Below are positions 62,417 through 64,000 of a stretch of DNA of 64,000 bases, in pieces; position 1 is the first letter of the stretch; every line of letters begins with the position of its first letter. Both the position numbers and the translations under genes were made by a program. The notes beneath the pieces were generated by a model. That model made no database searches, was not told the DNA's origin, and was given only the letters and a program-made list of their open reading frames with translations. Origin of the DNA: Acrocarpospora pleiomorpha. GTDB taxonomy: Bacteria; Actinomycetota; Actinomycetes; Streptosporangiales; Streptosporangiaceae. The stretch is taken from assembly GCF_009687885.1 (NCBI RefSeq), contig NZ_BLAF01000022.1:91022-155021 (forward strand), in the 5' to 3' direction.

Positions 62417-62501
62417 GGACGCGCGTATCAATGACAAGCTCAGCCTGCGAGGCCAACGCGCCAAATGAGATACGGGTATCACGTATCGCTCGACTGTCCT
62501 G

Positions 62502-62822
62502 ATGAGTGTCAACGGCAGGCCAATCATGGCTCTAACGCAATTCCGTGATCATCTTAAATGGGCTGCCAAGTTTGGTGATCATGCCTGGGTGAGGGGCCAG
62601 TGTGCTGCTGGTGATCCTTTTTTGACGTGGCTGGATTACTGGATTAGAGGTCGGCGGGGTCTTCGTATCCGGGCGATCGATGAGGGTCAGCACGAGAACA
62701 AGCGGGTCTGGGGCAGAGTGCCCGGCCCTGCGGGCGGATGTCGCAGGGACTTTGTTCAGAGATCTGGGAAGGTCTTTGTGATGATGGCCAGAAGTTCTCG
62801 TGCGCGCTCGCGGTCAAGCTGA
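62502..62822 (+). CDS. Possible hypothetical protein
   Basis: 106 codons. The first 75 look protein-like (ALTQFRDHLKWAAKFGDHAWVRGQ ... FLTWLDYWIRGRRGLRIRA), whereas the end overlaps the opposite-strand gene at 62756 and is low in complexity. The ribosome-binding sequence is poor. No family was recognised; it may be a broken gene. Confidence 0.3.
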   Translation: MSVNGRPIMALTQFRDHLKWAAKFGDHAWVRGQCAAGDPFLTWLDYWIRGRRGLRIRAIDEGQHENKRVWGRVPGPAGGCRRDFVQRSGKVFVMMARSSRARSRSS

Positions 62823-62989
62823 ATGGTTTGACTCACCTTCTTCTCAGACTGGCGCCCGTCCGAGCCGTAAGTGCTTAGCTGTAGCAATGGGCCCTCGCCG
62901 GTGAGGATTACCTGGTACCCGCAGTCCACCTCAGTAGGGTGTGGGCTGGAGGCCTTGTTCGCCTGAAAGAAATCTCTGATCTTCGCCAT
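62756..62989 (-). CDS. Small conserved-type protein of unknown function
   Basis: 77 residues from the ATG at 62989; a TTG at 63040 is possible. The pattern YQVILTGEGPLLQLSTYGSDGRQSEKKVSQTIQLDRERARELLAI resembles a small family often seen beside restriction or phage genes (LLQLDTYGSxxRxxxxKxSQxxQLD). No catalytic residues can be named. It is isolated between IS remnants. Confidence 0.55.
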   Translation of the reverse strand: MAKIRDFFQANKASSPHPTEVDCGYQVILTGEGPLLQLSTYGSDGRQSEKKVSQTIQLDRERARELLAIITKTFPDL

Positions 62990-63221
62990 GAAGCCATTCT
63001 GAGGCAAACGCTCTCGATCAAGGAAGTGTTCGTCCAACAATCAGGCGTCGGTGCAAGGGGAGATCAGCTTGTTCACGCGTTCAAGGCGTTTGGCACCTAC
63101 GCCGAGGGTGACGTCCCCTCGTGTGGTGTAACTCCAAGTTTGTAAGCAAGGCCGGGACATGGACGAGCCATCGTGTTAAGTCAGCGGGTGCCCGACCAAA
63201 GGTTCGAGGGAACACCACACG

Positions 63222-63660
63222 ATGGCTCTGGACCACTTTGCCCTGCTCGACCTGCTGGAATCCCTCAAAGCCGATGCCGACGACATCATCCGCCGCTCGG
63301 CGCAAGCCCTCATCTACGCGGAGGCAACCGCAGTGATCGGCACCCCCTGACCCGCGCACCGAGCGGCGGATGCCACCGCGACGGCTACCGCGACCGGCTG
63401 CTCACCACCACGGCCGACGATCTGGAGCTGAAGATCCCCAAACTGCGTTCCGGGTCGTTCATCCCCTCACTGCTGAAACGCCGCCGCCGAATCGATCGTG
63501 GCGCTGCTCGCAGTGGTCATGGAGGCTTACTTGCACGGGGTGTCCATCCGCAGCGCCGATGACCTAGTCAAAGCACTCGGGGCCGACACCGGGATTTCCA
63601 AAAGCAATGTCTCTCGGATTTGCGAGGACCTGAACGGGGGAGCGACTCGGCGGCGAATCT
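63222..63660 (+). pseudogene. IS256 (mutator)-family transposase N-terminal remnant
   Basis: MALDHFALLDLLESLKADAD ... EATAVIGTP ends at a TGA near 63350. The sequence then continues in other frames as HRDGYRDRLLTTTADDLELKIPKLRSGSFIPSLLKRRRRIDR and LLAVVMEAYLHGVSIRSADDLVKALGADTGISKSNVSRICEDLN. This is the N-terminal third of an IS256-type transposase with at least two frameshifts and no catalytic C-terminal part. The 180 bp before it hold no gene and probably include the old IS end. Confidence 0.85.
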
Positions 63661-63796
63661 CGAGACGCTGGGCGATGACTGATCCTTTGGGACCGCATTG
63701 GAACCGGCAGCCCCAATCCGCCGTATCAGGCCCGTAGATCACCGGACATGAAGAAGGCCTGTCACCTGTGTTTGCGCAGATGGCGGGCTGTCTCGC

Positions 63797-63872
63797 TGGT
63801 GCCCCCGGTAGGAATCGAACCTACGACACCAGGTTTAGGAAACCTGTGCTCTATCCCCTGAGCTACGGGAGC
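63797..63872 (-). tRNA. tRNA-Arg (anticodon CCT)
   Basis: 76 nucleotides including encoded CCA. The acceptor stem GCTCCCG/CGGGGGC closes with one G-T pair. The D arm contains GCTC/GAGC, the anticodon stem is CAGGT/ACCTG around loop TTCCTAA (anticodon CCT), and the T arm is GTAGG-TTCGATT-CCTAC. Its 3' 32 bp (63810-63841) are repeated at the left end of the island, marking it as the integration target. A weak hairpin at 63757-63788 follows on the minus strand. Confidence 0.96.
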
Positions 63873-64000
63873 GGGACCTGCAGGCTAAGCCTAGCGAAAG
63901 TGCGGGGTTGTGCGCGCCACGATATGCGCGTCGGCTGGGAGTGTGGGTCATCAGTGCTCTGACCTGCGGTAAAGGGCTGGCAAGGGGGGCGGCTGGGGGG
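63873..64000. other. Sequence beyond the island, nothing assigned
   Basis: 128 bp to the end of the window. It should contain the tRNA-Arg promoter on the minus strand. No gene is visible. Confidence 0.4.

Larger units (their letters stand above)
46534..63841. mobile_element. tRNA-Arg-integrated genomic island (17.3 kb)
   Basis: The island is bounded by the 32-bp repeats at 46534-46565 and 63810-63841, with the intact tRNA-Arg rebuilt at the right end. Contents: ParA-like ATPase and partner, degraded tyrosine integrase, IS701-, IS630- and mutator-type sequences, a six-gene MORC/restriction-type operon, a small membrane protein and a ParB-domain protein. Base composition is visibly lower in GC than the flanks in places such as 46.8-48.5 kb. 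With its integrase in ruins it is probably immobile unless helped by another element. Confidence 0.85.

Overview
The window is high-GC, tightly packed DNA from an actinomycete. Evidence includes many GTG/TTG starts, ATGA/GTGA gene overlaps, IclR/PadR/BTAD regulators, an F420-type reductase and a six-gene complex in the same order as Mycobacterium tuberculosis Rv0081-Rv0087. A filamentous soil actinomycete of the Streptosporangiales type would fit, but the genus cannot be fixed from this sequence alone.

Layout. 1-8.5 kb: tail of a flavoprotein gene, an IclR regulator, then an ArsR regulator and a six-gene membrane complex related to formate hydrogenlyase and complex I. Its large subunit lacks all four nickel-binding cysteines. 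8.5-14.5 kb: PadR regulator with FAD monooxygenase, a DUF1579-like protein, an ECF sigma factor with SnoaL-like tail, an F420-type reductase, an SDR and a divergent LysR. 14.5-22.9 kb: a 1381-residue BTAD-STAND-WD40 regulator, a Tat-exported sulfatase, and a secreted CE15 glucuronoyl esterase with two FnIII domains and a CBM2, preceded by three GAAA-n-TTTC boxes. 22.9-39.6 kb: sixteen minus-strand genes with gaps of at most 47 bp, which look like one catabolic operon. They encode an Fe-S/flavin reductase, a methyltransferase, an ABC importer, ring-opening hydrolases, a CoA-transferase, a CitE-like lyase and an internal IclR regulator. The substrate is unknown. 39.9-46.3 kb: DyP peroxidase, small P-loop kinase, acyl-CoA ligase, AraC regulator and an Lnt-like membrane nitrilase.

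46.5-63.84 kb is a 17.3-kb genomic island. An exact 32-bp repeat of the tRNA-Arg(CCT) 3' part marks its left edge, and the intact tRNA gene stands at the right edge. Inside are a ParA-type ATPase with overlapping partner gene and twin palindromic operators, a decayed tyrosine integrase that explains the missing recombinase, IS701 and mutator-type transposase ruins, a complete IS630-type element, and a ParB-domain protein. The cargo is a six-gene minus-strand operon: MORC/GHKL ATPase with a zinc ribbon, Mrr-nuclease/SF2-helicase fusion, a 196-residue orphan, a sigma-region-4/winged-helix protein, a cytosine-C5 methyltransferase and a Vsr endonuclease. It is best read as a MORC-type restriction or phage-defence system, and is the most likely candidate in the window for an incompletely described system.
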